Shown piece after piece: positions 45,401 to 54,106 of a stretch of DNA of 64,000 nucleotides. Under the pieces are notes generated by a model. That model saw nothing but the letters and a program-made list of their open reading frames with translations. It did not search any database and had not been told where the DNA came from. The stretch lies in contig CASFSV010000017.1 of the NCBI GenBank assembly GCA_949297415.1, forward strand, positions 31,321 to 95,320. The letters are read 5' to 3'. Origin of the DNA: an uncultured Alphaproteobacteria bacterium (GTDB lineage Bacteria; Pseudomonadota; Alphaproteobacteria; RF32; CAG-239). The position numbers and the translations under genes were made by a program. Each line of letters opens with the position of its first letter. Positions within the stretch are counted from its first letter, which is position 1.

Positions 45401-46669
45401 GAAGGGTTCGGTTATATTAAAGCTAACCGCTTTGTTTCTAATACTAATGAAACTGTCCCTGAAATTGCCGGTAAAGAGGATAGGGGGACTATGTATGACC
45501 AATATATGGTTAATCCGGCTTATACCTCGGTTATGCATGATATTAAATTAACTACTCGAGGGGGAGCTCGTTTGAGCGATATCTTACCTGACTTTATTCT
45601 TAAAGGCGTTTATAACGTTTCTAACGACTTTCTTGAGGGGACACATACGGATAGAATTTCTTGGAGCTGTGGTCCGAAATGTACTGAACAGGGATTTAAG
45701 CCAATTCCTGCTAACGTGGCATGGGCAGATCCTTATGTCGGTCATATTCCTTATGCTCTTTGCCCTCCGGGATATAAAAATATGGCGACAATTATCCCTA
45801 TTTCATTTAATATGGGACAAGCCGGAGAAATTATGCAAGCTAGCAAACTTGGTGGTATGTATAAACCTGAGAGTGTTGCTAACAGATGGGTGGTTAATCC
45901 GGGTACTCGACAAGCAGATATCTTGAAATCTGCAGAAGATATTGCGGGTATGTCCGGAGGTAGCTTGAACGATGCTATCATCTATCCGGGAATGGAAGAA
46001 GTCAGCAGTTTGGTTTATAATGGTATTTATCAAGACGGAAATACGCATGACTCATTCTTGGCGCAGACGTTATCCCGTACTGAAGGTTGGTATTTGGGCT
46101 TAAAGGCTTATTATACTGATGTTTCTTCTGTTACAACGGATTCAGATCTTACTGCAGCAGTTAGTGATCAAAATATTGGTACTTATACATATACAGATGA
46201 TGGCACCAATCGTTATGCTGTTGCTCAACCTCTATATTTCCAACAGAATACGTGGTTGAAGACAGCGATTAAACCTGATACTGCCGGAGAAGGTTGGGAT
46301 GCGCGTATGGGATTTATTTATGATAAAAGTTATTATAATTTAGAGGGGGCTGCTGGATTGGATGATGAAGTTACATCTAACAACAATCAGGATGGTTATA
46401 ATGATTTAAATAATTCTAACCCAACATTCCAAAATGGTAGCTTTGTATGGAACTTATTCCCTGTTCCGACAAACACGATTGAAGGGCACGCTACCGTTTA
46501 TTGTTACTTCGACAGAACTGTATTTAAAGATGGTGATTGGGCGGATAAGGTTGACCAAATCGATCAGTTAGGTTCTTATCGTGATATTGATAATAAAAAA
46601 TCAAGTTCAAACTCTGGTTACCTCAATCGTTTGCATGATCCATCGTTGAAGTATTCGGATCCGTGGTAA
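42425..46669 (+). CDS. Giant type IV prepilin-like adhesin, 1414 aa
   Basis: The N-terminus reads QRG followed by TLLVEALAMLGLIAMV: a class III signal with cleavage after G12 and Glu at mature position 5 (E17), then a hydrophobic helix and the usual amphipathic extension (KKSAERLQEIQDINSASQARTM). Ordinary pilins have 120-200 residues; PilV-type minor pilins about 400-500. Residues about 420-950 are a Gly/Asn/Asp/Ser-rich beta-type region with tail-fibre-like sequence (GGTVFINGGST, HLLGNVKTVNSS). The end resembles PilV proteins (WNLFPVPTNTIEGHATVYCYF). I infer a surface adhesin at a pilus tip or pseudopilus. AAAAGGAGG gives strong translation initiation. Confidence 0.8.
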   Translation: MSKLFNKSEQRGTLLVEALAMLGLIAMVTPTLYKKSAERLQEIQDINSASQARTMGNVIDAFIRQNFAGLMSSAAFTDNSTLVIEFEDEQPGNNVFHVGYSSYLPYGYKPNEIRGYDMPKVYVHRDNSTLVSYVLYPKIVDLGAKRAARLASLVGANGGVITELKEAKGTGGAWFLDSTMVDDLEFDSSALTENSLIVTSNEPVSMSYDDSMKYLYRVPPDNYDDPAEYYHNTMVTDLYLGGHASPGDDQPRSDYYYSIFNVKKLTMNTDCNRAFIGEDISSGITACDPNVADLYIGKPFSKTLVDSPYDQKLEANNGAAWIYGNLAALSESFQLFREETLYDGNVKDTLGYNADMDRTADGWDVLQFARMNSSGTGDEEVIVFRAENKENAERVSMMDEFVQVRRREDSSDIVDFLVGSSGVSNLGTLIQAFSNNNFNEVHINQASNSSETTINRRGGTVFINGGSTTADNMVTYINDMGGNLYAGHNAGWMMAQGADNSSRIHLLGNVKTVNSSAADSRIFTVGHDVNNENGVIGNAYNSNHMIYADTDKVSLRGGAIRVYSGLGYSDEGMESGPVAFLPTHNNAIKNDYADLTTPSAHLTTIASKYTDIIGRTYMGNKNMSSTASNEGTYTRNEFTLGVAGSAWVDELLWARKAWLKQAGMQELHAGFESYSQFVSAPQTAWLNAYDDMVVIRNMTKGGTNDKRGEMNTGKNDLMFMADSTKVLINDTDGAWAAFEDGSSRIGAGDPNTGALKNYFLADTVGGDGSANVVGSTLVNLYTINDKTSSVVDVQREAMRFAGHWTSSYANRIDAKTGTFTIKTKDVSSTDEDEGAQFYADADKIRTRWVDFQVEDDSSLARFKVAPNMDPESLTTEANVQVNGSFHVTGNEVIHIASNSSNAVGTTDNDHAMFEIDPEYIQVWAKDSDGNYAAGGSSAGGYYAMLKINPTDVRGGSSDIDDTREASIYIRKGAIELEESYSSGGSSSTYAADEGFGYIKANRFVSNTNETVPEIAGKEDRGTMYDQYMVNPAYTSVMHDIKLTTRGGARLSDILPDFILKGVYNVSNDFLEGTHTDRISWSCGPKCTEQGFKPIPANVAWADPYVGHIPYALCPPGYKNMATIIPISFNMGQAGEIMQASKLGGMYKPESVANRWVVNPGTRQADILKSAEDIAGMSGGSLNDAIIYPGMEEVSSLVYNGIYQDGNTHDSFLAQTLSRTEGWYLGLKAYYTDVSSVTTDSDLTAAVSDQNIGTYTYTDDGTNRYAVAQPLYFQQNTWLKTAIKPDTAGEGWDARMGFIYDKSYYNLEGAAGLDDEVTSNNNQDGYNDLNNSNPTFQNGSFVWNLFPVPTNTIEGHATVYCYFDRTVFKDGDWADKVDQIDQLGSYRDIDNKKSSSNSGYLNRLHDPSLKYSDPW

Positions 46670-46688
46670 TCTAATGTTAAAACAGAAA

Positions 46689-46720
46689 GGGGAAGATTTT
46701 ATTGCTTCCCCATTTTTTTA
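46689..46720 (+). terminator. Terminator of the pilin-like operon
   Basis: GGGGAAG (46689-46695) pairs with CTTCCCC (46705-46711), then A and seven T. Confidence 0.85.
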
Positions 46721-46840
46721 GATATTCTTTTAGCTCTTTCATGTTTTATATAAGAGATTATTCAGTATTCCTCTCTTTTTTTTAATGTGTTTTAAAAGAC
46801 GCTTTTATGTTAATTCTTGTTTATAAGTTGTCGATTGGCT

Positions 46841-46869
46841 TTGCTAACCTTTTTTTTCATCGCTATGCT
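46841..46869 (+). promoter_or_regulatory. Promoter of the glucanotransferase gene
   Basis: TTGCTA (46841-46846) and TATGCT (46864-46869), 17 bases apart. Confidence 0.6.
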
Positions 46870-46913
46870 CTGCTCATAATGTAATAACTTTTATGTTTAA
46901 AGGATATATAAAG

Positions 46914-49496
46914 ATGGATATCTGTGAAAGTATCAGTAATCTGGCTTATCTTTCTGGTATTGAATTAAAAGCTACTATTGAAGAAAAGGTCGGATTGCTC
47001 AAGGCTATGGATATTCTCGATCAGAATTTTGATTATACTACTCAAGATGCTCAGAAACAAACTGAAAATATTCGTCTTATCGAGAAAATTATTGATGAAA
47101 AAAGAAATGCCAATTTTATCAATATTGTACACCATATTCCTATTTTAAGGCAAAATAAAGTTCCTTCTATGGAAATTTCTTTGCCAGATGGCGTTAAAAA
47201 ACTTAAATGGAACTTTTATGAAGACGAAGACCCCAAAAAATATTATAAAGGGGAAATCGTTATTGATGATTCTGAAAAATTTTATAGTGGTGAAGTCGCT
47301 ATTGATGATTTGGAAAGAGTGGAAAGTAACGGCGATGAAGTTGAACGGACTATTGACGGCGTAACTTATCGTAAATATCGTTTTAAATTCCCGTTTGATG
47401 TGCGACTCGGTTATCATAATGTTTCGTTCTCTTATGTTAATGATAAAGGTGAAGAGGTTTCTCAAAAAACTAGCCTTATTTCTGCACCTGAAAAATGCTA
47501 TGATGGTTTTGGTATTCGCGAAGGTAAGAAAACTTGGGGCGTTCCGGTACAACTTTATGAACAAGTCAGCGAGAATAATCTCGGTATCGGAAATTTTGGC
47601 GATTTGGCGCAACTCGGCTATATCTTAGGTAAAAATGGAGCAGGGCTTATCGGCGTTAATCCGCTCCATGCCGCTCATGATGATAGACCGGAAATTGCTT
47701 CTCCTTATAGTCCTGATAGCCGTATGTTCTTTAATTATCTCTATTTGGATGTTACGGCTATTAACGAATTTAAAAATTCTCCGGCTATTCGTGACTATTA
47801 CAATAGTCCCGACTTTCAGGAGAAACTTAAAGTTAATCGGCGCAGAACTTATGTCGATTACTCAACTACTCAAGAATTAGTTGATGATATTTTACATCGT
47901 TGTTTTGATGAGTTTCGTTTTTCTCCGCTTAGCGAGGAAGCTCGTAATCGGTTTAATGTCTATTGTGCTGATCAGGGCGATAGTTTGGAAATGTTCGCAA
48001 CATTTAGAGCGCTTTCTAAACATTTCGCTAAACAAAATCCGACACCTGCCGGATGGCAAGATTGGCCGGCGGCTTATAGAGATAACCCAAATTCTCCTGA
48101 AATCATTGCTTTCAGAAATCAGCATCGCGCTGAAATCGATTTTTATAAATATGCTCAATGGCAATGCGAAATCCAACTCCAATATGTTAAAGATACTTGC
48201 CTTAATTCTGGTATGAAAATCGGGCTTTATATGGATAATGCTGTCGGCGTTCATCCGAGAGGTTTTGAGGCTTGGTATTATCGCGATAATTATATTAAAG
48301 GTACTGCCGGTGCTGCTGAGGATATTTTATCCAAAAACGGACAACGTTGGTATTTACTCGGTTATAACCCTATGAAATTACAAGAACAAGGTTATGAACC
48401 TTATCGCCGTATTTTGGATGCTAATATGCGGTACGCAGGTTGCTTGCGTATTGACCACGTTTTACAACTCCATCGCTTGTACATCTTCCCTGAAAATGCA
48501 GAAACCGGAAACTATATCTATTATAACGTTAAAGAGTTGATGGCTATTGTGGCTCTCGAAAGCCATCGTAATAAAACTTTGGTTATCGGTGAAGATCTCG
48601 GTAATGCTACTGATGAAATTAAACGCAGTATGGAAGATTTCGGTATCCTTTCTTATAAAGTGCTTCCTTTTGAACGACATAACGATATGTATAATTCTAT
48701 GAAGCATCCTAGTGAATACCCGCAAATGTCCGTTTGTTCGCCATCTACTCATGATACACCTCCGTTGTCCAGCCAATGGAATGTTCAACATGTTTGGCAA
48801 CAGAAACTCTTAGGTATTCTTTCTGATAAGCAGGCTGACGATACTTTTGAGCAATATGCTTCTCAACGTGAGGGACTAAACTGGATTTTAGAACATTATG
48901 GTATTTGGAATGAAGTTGGCGGAAAGGCTGTTGAGCACCCAAGAGAAGATGCTAATAATATCCCTGATAAATATGTTCAAGCCGTAACGACCTTTATGGC
49001 TCGTTCTAATTCCGCAATTATGCTTATGCCGTTTTCAGATATTTTTGGACAACGGGAAATGGGTAATATTCCGGGTATTTCTGAACTGGAATGGTCTCAA
49101 CAGAAACCTTTACAGTTTGTTTACGGTAATATTGCTTACCCTAACTGGCGCAAAAAAATGCATATTCCTGTTGAACATATTGAAGATGTGGAAATATTCC
49201 GTGAAGTCGCTCATATCTTAAATAATTATAGACCTGACGGAAATAACGGAAAAGGTCGTTATTATCAGTTTGAGCGCTTAGGAAATAATAATTCTCCGAC
49301 TATCGATTTTGATAAGTTTAAACGTATGCTTGATATTATTAAGCATAAAGAAGCTTATCAAATGGAACAGCTACTTAAAAATCGTTATAGCGAAGCTTAT
49401 AAAAAACGCTTGTCAAACCGTTTTGAAACTAATCAGAATCGATACAATAATATGGTGCAAGCTTGGATTGCTCATAAAAAAGCTCATGGTCTGTAA
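46914..49496 (+). CDS. malQ: 4-alpha-glucanotransferase (GH77)
   Basis: Transfers alpha-1,4-glucan segments between maltodextrins or glycogen branches in the cytoplasm. After an N-terminal region of about 190 residues (probably a beta-sandwich module), the GH77 barrel shows GVPVQLYEQVSENNLGIGNFGDL, NPLHA, IASPYSPDSR, the nucleophile region CLRIDHVLQLHR, the acid-base VIGEDLGNAT and STHDTPPLSSQW. The ATG at 46914 has AAAGGA nine bases upstream and is preferred to 46893. About 860 residues, near the long-form members. No other glycogen or maltose gene is in the window. Confidence 0.9.
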   Translation: MDICESISNLAYLSGIELKATIEEKVGLLKAMDILDQNFDYTTQDAQKQTENIRLIEKIIDEKRNANFINIVHHIPILRQNKVPSMEISLPDGVKKLKWNFYEDEDPKKYYKGEIVIDDSEKFYSGEVAIDDLERVESNGDEVERTIDGVTYRKYRFKFPFDVRLGYHNVSFSYVNDKGEEVSQKTSLISAPEKCYDGFGIREGKKTWGVPVQLYEQVSENNLGIGNFGDLAQLGYILGKNGAGLIGVNPLHAAHDDRPEIASPYSPDSRMFFNYLYLDVTAINEFKNSPAIRDYYNSPDFQEKLKVNRRRTYVDYSTTQELVDDILHRCFDEFRFSPLSEEARNRFNVYCADQGDSLEMFATFRALSKHFAKQNPTPAGWQDWPAAYRDNPNSPEIIAFRNQHRAEIDFYKYAQWQCEIQLQYVKDTCLNSGMKIGLYMDNAVGVHPRGFEAWYYRDNYIKGTAGAAEDILSKNGQRWYLLGYNPMKLQEQGYEPYRRILDANMRYAGCLRIDHVLQLHRLYIFPENAETGNYIYYNVKELMAIVALESHRNKTLVIGEDLGNATDEIKRSMEDFGILSYKVLPFERHNDMYNSMKHPSEYPQMSVCSPSTHDTPPLSSQWNVQHVWQQKLLGILSDKQADDTFEQYASQREGLNWILEHYGIWNEVGGKAVEHPREDANNIPDKYVQAVTTFMARSNSAIMLMPFSDIFGQREMGNIPGISELEWSQQKPLQFVYGNIAYPNWRKKMHIPVEHIEDVEIFREVAHILNNYRPDGNNGKGRYYQFERLGNNNSPTIDFDKFKRMLDIIKHKEAYQMEQLLKNRYSEAYKKRLSNRFETNQNRYNNMVQAWIAHKKAHGL

Positions 49497-49517
49497 TTTG
49501 ACCGTTGCTTTCTATAG

Positions 49518-49546
49518 GAGAGGAGCTTTATATGCTCCTCTTTTTT
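49518..49546 (+). terminator. Rho-independent terminator
   Basis: GAGGAGC (49520-49526) pairs with GCTCCTC (49534-49540), followed by six T. Confidence 0.85.
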
Positions 49547-49672
49547 GTGCTGAAAAACTTTATCCTATTTCGTCTATCTTGGGGAAAATTAACTCTATTT
49601 TAATGACATATGATTATTTGTGGTCTTAGTATGTATATGTTAAATTGTTGATATTTTTCAAAAGGCAAAGTT

Positions 49673-50290
49673 ATGGAAAACAAACAGAAGGTTAGGGCTA
49701 TTTTTCAGATTGGTGGGTGGCTTGCCTTTATTCTTTTGGGATATTTGGGAATACGTAGTTATAAACTTTCTGTTGAAAAACTCAAAACTAATGCTTGTAT
49801 TGAGGAAATAGAAACCCTTTCCAGAAATATTCAGATGTATTTTCAAAGCCAGCGTGATTATGGTGAATTTAATTATAAACAAGCTGTTGACTTTAAACTG
49901 ATCCCTCAAAGTATGTTTCGAGAAGGTTTTAAAGAAGCCACAAATGCCTATTTTGGGGGAGTTGATTTCTTTTATTCGTCTTTTGCGACTTTTAATGATA
50001 AAAGATCTTTTGAAATATCATTTCAAGGTTTGAGTAGTTATGCTTGCAAAGAATTGGTGCGTATGAATTGGGATAGCGCTGATATGACGAATCTTATTGC
50101 TGTGGGCGGATATTCCGTTCCAACACCTTCAGGTGTGTTGGATGATATTTATCCTTCAACACCTCAGACAGATATAAAATCTCGTAATATTTTTAAGGCT
50201 AATGAAGCTCCTTATGTGGCTATCGACAAATTAGAGACTATTTGTAACTGCAAAGAGGAAGTTTGTAGTGTTGTCTGGAAATTCCGTTAA
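49673..50290 (+). CDS. Type IVb pilin-like protein, 205 aa
   Basis: An N-terminal helix (about 10-27, FQIGGWLAFILLGYLG) continues into a long amphipathic helix (YKLSVEKLKTNACIEEIETL). The globular part resembles PilS/TcpA-type pilins: VDFKLIPQSMF, AYFGGVDFFYSSF, RSFEISFQGLSSYACKELV, with Cys pairs able to form the pilin disulfide. The N-terminus lacks the Gly-cleavage site with Glu at +5, so it may not be processed like a normal pilin. It stands alone between malQ and lysS, about 3 kb after the giant prepilin gene. Confidence 0.55.
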   Translation: MENKQKVRAIFQIGGWLAFILLGYLGIRSYKLSVEKLKTNACIEEIETLSRNIQMYFQSQRDYGEFNYKQAVDFKLIPQSMFREGFKEATNAYFGGVDFFYSSFATFNDKRSFEISFQGLSSYACKELVRMNWDSADMTNLIAVGGYSVPTPSGVLDDIYPSTPQTDIKSRNIFKANEAPYVAIDKLETICNCKEEVCSVVWKFR

Positions 50291-50378
50291 TCCACTTTTT
50301 GCTTGCAAAATTTCTCGTTCGTGATATAAAAAGACGAATTTTAACATTGTTTTTAATGTTTGTGCGTAATTTTTTCAA

Positions 50379-51863
50379 ATGGATTTTATGATGACAGAAG
50401 AAGTTAGTGAACAAAGACAGAGCCGCTTAAATAAGCTCGCTAAGTTACAGGATATGGGGTATAATCCTTATCCTTATCGTTTTCAACCCGATAGCTTTGC
50501 ACAACCTTTGCAAGAAAAATATAAAGATTTGCCTAATGGCGAAAATACCGATGACAGAGTTACGGTGGCCGGTCGTGCTATGGCCGTTCGTAACGATGGT
50601 ATGTTTATCGATTTGAAAGATAAAACAGGTAATATTCAAATCTTCTGCCATAAATCTCACTTAGACGAAGATAATCTTAAACTCTTAAAATGTTTGGATA
50701 TCGGTGATATTATCGGTGTATCCGGCTTTATTCGCAGAACACCGCGTGGCGAACTTTCCGTTGCTGCAGAAAAGTTTGATATTATCGCTAAGTCTTTGGA
50801 ACCGCTACCCGAAAAATTTCACGGTTTGACTGATGTCGAAACTCGTTATCGTAAGCGTTATGTCGATTTGATTATCAATGACGAGGCTAAACAAATCTTG
50901 CTCACACGTTGCAAAATCGTTTCTGCCGTTCGTGAGTTCTTTAATCAAAATGAATTTTTAGAGGTCGAAACACCTACGTTCCACCCAATTATGGGGGGAG
51001 CTAACGCAAAACCTTTTGTTACTCACTATAATGCTTTGGATAATGATTTCTATTTGCGTGTCGCTACCGAACTGTATTTGAAAAAATTAGTTGTCGGCGG
51101 CATTGATAGAGTGTTCGAAATCGGTAAAAACTATCGTAACGAAGGTATTGATAAAAATCATGTACCGGAATTTACAGGACTTGAAGCTTATATGGCTTAT
51201 GGCGATTATAACGATATGGCTGATTTGATTTACAGACTCGTTCGATTTGTCGTTAATAAAGTTTTCGGAACCGATAAATTGGTTTTGGATGGGCATGAAA
51301 TTGACTTCTCTAAATCGTTCCCAAAAGTTTCTATCATTGATTTGATTAAGCGTGAAACAGGTGCTGATTTCTTAAGTGTTGAAACAGTTGAAGATGCGCG
51401 CGCTTTGGCAAAATCCGTCGGCGTTGATGCCGATCATTGCTCTAACTGGGGAAAGGTCGTTCAGGAAGTCTTTGACGAAAAAGTTGAAGCAACACTAATT
51501 GAGCCAATCCACGTTTCTGATATGCCGAAAGATATTTCTCCGTTGGCCAAAACTCACCGCGATAATCCTCGTTTGGTTGAACACTTTGATACTTATTTAC
51601 TTGGTATGGAACTTGGTTGCGCTTATTCTGAACTTTCTAACCCATTGGAACAATTGGAACGTTTTAAAGCACAAATGGCTGAACGTGAAAATGGTGATGA
51701 TGAAGCGCAGATGCTTGATGAAAGCTTTATTGACGCTCTCTCTTATGGGTTTGTTCCAACGACCGGTATGGGAATGGGGATGGATAGATTAGCAAAGCTT
51801 TTAACTGGCGCAGCTACTCTTCGTGACGTTATTCTCTTTCCAACGCTCAAAAAAACAAAATAA
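50379..51863 (+). CDS. lysS: Lysyl-tRNA synthetase, class II
   Basis: Charges tRNA-Lys. The N-terminal OB-fold (about 55-165) is followed by the class II core: motif 1 region EFLEVETPTFHPIMGGANAKPF, motif 2 YRNEGIDKNHVPEFTGLE, the LGCAYSELSNPLEQLERF segment and motif 3 TTGMGMGMDRLAKLLT. The 494-residue length is standard. Many alphaproteobacteria use the unrelated class I enzyme, so a class II LysRS is notable here. The start may be 50379 or the ATG codons three or four codons later. Confidence 0.96.
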   Translation: MDFMMTEEVSEQRQSRLNKLAKLQDMGYNPYPYRFQPDSFAQPLQEKYKDLPNGENTDDRVTVAGRAMAVRNDGMFIDLKDKTGNIQIFCHKSHLDEDNLKLLKCLDIGDIIGVSGFIRRTPRGELSVAAEKFDIIAKSLEPLPEKFHGLTDVETRYRKRYVDLIINDEAKQILLTRCKIVSAVREFFNQNEFLEVETPTFHPIMGGANAKPFVTHYNALDNDFYLRVATELYLKKLVVGGIDRVFEIGKNYRNEGIDKNHVPEFTGLEAYMAYGDYNDMADLIYRLVRFVVNKVFGTDKLVLDGHEIDFSKSFPKVSIIDLIKRETGADFLSVETVEDARALAKSVGVDADHCSNWGKVVQEVFDEKVEATLIEPIHVSDMPKDISPLAKTHRDNPRLVEHFDTYLLGMELGCAYSELSNPLEQLERFKAQMAERENGDDEAQMLDESFIDALSYGFVPTTGMGMGMDRLAKLLTGAATLRDVILFPTLKKTK

Positions 51864-51881
51864 TTACCTTTTCTTAAATCA

Positions 51882-51914
51882 AAAAAAGCCTGACCTTACG
51901 GTCGGGCTTTTTTT
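51882..51914. terminator. Bidirectional terminator
   Basis: AAAAAAGCCTGACC pairs with GGTCGGGCTTTTTT around a four-base loop; it separates lysS from the converging DUF218 gene. Confidence 0.9.
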
Positions 51915-51933
51915 GCGTGTTTTTTCAAGAAGT

Positions 51934-52866
51934 TTACAGTTTTTTGTATACTCTCTTTTTGCTTTCTTTTAACAAGAGCTCTGCCTTGTCTTTGGCTAAC
52001 AGTTTTTGATTACACAGAGTTTCCAACATAAAAATAATTTCCAATTCCAGACTCACTCGCATTTTGGGCTTGTTGCGTTTGACTTCACGCAATAAATGCA
52101 GAAACTGGAAAATAGATGTCAAATTCTTGTTGGGTACACTGATGGTTTTGCCAAACAATTTTACACTCTTGTTCATCAGTTTCAGTTTGTAATGCTTGCG
52201 CAAGTAATGGTCGGCTTCGCGTATCTGCGAATTAATGCGGATGATGTCATCTATTGGTTCTTGAAACGTTCCGGCATATTTGATGCATCGTTCCAATATG
52301 CTTGCCAATTCATGAAACATCATCTCGTTTTCAGCAATTCCCTTACCATTCATTATCTTTGCAGCTTCACTTAGACTTTCTTCCACAACATAGAAATAAG
52401 AGATTAATCCGGGTGCTTGCTTTTTGACTGAGCGTTCTAATCGCAAAGACTGTCGTTTAGTTACACTCCAAATTACTGTACATCCTGCCGGCAGCAGCCT
52501 TTTTACTGACAGAATGTTCTCTCCAGTGTTGCGTCCTTTGGTCGATAAATTTATATCCGTTTCAGGTACGCCTAATTTATAACACACAGAGGCTAATAAT
52601 TCGGCTTCACTTTTGTCGTGAGTATATTTACTCAACAAACCTTTTCCGCCGACGCATAATATTGTCGGATGATAGCCATGTTGTTGGTAAATCTTATAAT
52701 ACAGCCATACAGCCCAGAATGCCGATGTCGGATCGTCATCGATGGCAATCACATAATCAGCTCGTATGACTTTGTTTTTAGAATCAAAGCAATTTGTTTT
52801 GATACATAAAGCTTCATAAATTACTTCGGCAGCGTCCATGGAGCGCTCAAACTGTTTTTGGTTCAT
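51934..52866 (-). CDS. Soluble YdcF/DUF218 domain protein, 310 aa
   Basis: Residues about 35-175 match the DUF218 fold: VIAIDDDPTSAFWAVWLYYK, TILCVGGKG, SEAELLASVCYKLGVPETDI and GRNTGENILSVKRLL, equivalent to the SExA and NT-xEN motifs of the family. There is no membrane anchor, unlike YdcF or ElyC. The C-terminal 130 residues are basic and helical, with a KLLAKDKAELLLKESKK end. It is the second DUF218 protein in the window. No Shine-Dalgarno sequence; function unknown, perhaps a phospho- or lipid-phosphate-handling enzyme. Confidence 0.75.
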   Translation of the reverse strand: MNQKQFERSMDAAEVIYEALCIKTNCFDSKNKVIRADYVIAIDDDPTSAFWAVWLYYKIYQQHGYHPTILCVGGKGLLSKYTHDKSEAELLASVCYKLGVPETDINLSTKGRNTGENILSVKRLLPAGCTVIWSVTKRQSLRLERSVKKQAPGLISYFYVVEESLSEAAKIMNGKGIAENEMMFHELASILERCIKYAGTFQEPIDDIIRINSQIREADHYLRKHYKLKLMNKSVKLFGKTISVPNKNLTSIFQFLHLLREVKRNKPKMRVSLELEIIFMLETLCNQKLLAKDKAELLLKESKKRVYKKL

Positions 52867-53055
52867 ACTAATTTGTTTTTATAATGTTTGACATAAAAAT
52901 TTTTTAACGTGTTTCAATGTAAGCTTTTTTTGTCTAATAGTCAACCTTTTTTATCGCTGTTTTGTAATTGTTTGGTGATTAAATTTTTTTTTGCTTGTTT
53001 GTTTGGTGATTTTTAGGCAACCTTTAAACATAAATTATATTTTTTTGAGGTCATT

Positions 53056-54105
53056 ATGCGACGGTTAGGGCTTGTTTTTATTCTTTTGCTTTTGGGAATT
53101 GTGGTTGGCGTATGGTTTAAAATTGCATCTTATCGACCTTACCAACTCGATTATAACCGCGCCGTGATTAATCTGCCGATTACTTATACTAAATATCTCC
53201 ACGATAAAACGTATGCTCTGGGTGAAAAGTATTTGGCTGAAGATTTAGCCGCTGAGTTAATTAAACATGGTATTGATACCAGACTTTATACTTTTGAAGA
53301 CTCGCTTTCCAATCGCAATTTTAACGAAGGTTTTGAAATCTTTATGCGCTCAGGACCGGAATTGAGATTGAACCTTTATCATAATTTTGCCGATAAAGAT
53401 AGAGTGGCGGTCTTGTTTGAAACTATCCCTTATGACTTCAGTATCGTGCAAAATGCTGATATTGTCTTAACCGGATCCAGCAAAAAAAATAAAATATATA
53501 GAGAGAAGGGGGTTAATTCCCATTTTCTGCCTCAATTTACCAGAGTGGATAAATTTTATCCCGCTGTGCAGGAAAACTTAAAACGTAAATTGTTGTTTGT
53601 CGCTAATCAGTGGCCGGATTTTCCTGTTCGAAAAACCGTACAATATGCAAAGAATACAGGGATTCAAATTGATGTCTTTGGCGATAATTGGGATAATATT
53701 TTAGTTGATGAGGCTGCTTCTTGGTGGAAAGCCAGACAAATTCCTAATGATCAACTAAAATTTTTCTATTCTTCTGCCGATATTGTCTTAAATGACACCA
53801 GACCTGATATGATTGAAGCCGGATTTATCAGTAATCGTATCTTTGACGCTACTGCTTGCGGAACTCTTGTTATTTCTGATTATATGCCTGAAATTGAAGA
53901 AATTTACGGTGATTCCGTTCCTATGTATAAATCTCCCGAAGAATTTAAACAACTCATCGATTTTTATCTCTCTCATCCCGAAGAACGACATCGCCTTGCC
54001 TTAAAAGCGCAAAAAATTACTTTGGAAAGGTTTACCGCTGATAAAGTTATCGCTCATATGATTGATATTTTACAAAGTTATGTTCATGAAAAGGGTTTTG
54101 ACTGA
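53056..54105 (+). CDS. Membrane-anchored CgeB-like glycosyltransferase, 349 aa
   Basis: An N-terminal anchor (about 5-22) precedes a GT-B-like fold. The C-terminal half is the better match to the CgeB/Glyco_trans_1_2 type: FFYSSADIVLNDTRPDMIEAGFISN, then RIFDATACGTLVISD, with the Glu/Gly loop and the closing helices (EERHRLALKAQKITLERFT). The N-terminal half contains ALGEKYLAEDLAAELIKHG. It likely acts at the membrane on an envelope glycan. TGAGG precedes the ATG. The next gene begins one base after its stop. Confidence 0.75.
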   Translation: MRRLGLVFILLLLGIVVGVWFKIASYRPYQLDYNRAVINLPITYTKYLHDKTYALGEKYLAEDLAAELIKHGIDTRLYTFEDSLSNRNFNEGFEIFMRSGPELRLNLYHNFADKDRVAVLFETIPYDFSIVQNADIVLTGSSKKNKIYREKGVNSHFLPQFTRVDKFYPAVQENLKRKLLFVANQWPDFPVRKTVQYAKNTGIQIDVFGDNWDNILVDEAASWWKARQIPNDQLKFFYSSADIVLNDTRPDMIEAGFISNRIFDATACGTLVISDYMPEIEEIYGDSVPMYKSPEEFKQLIDFYLSHPEERHRLALKAQKITLERFTADKVIAHMIDILQSYVHEKGFD

Positions 54106-54106
54106 T

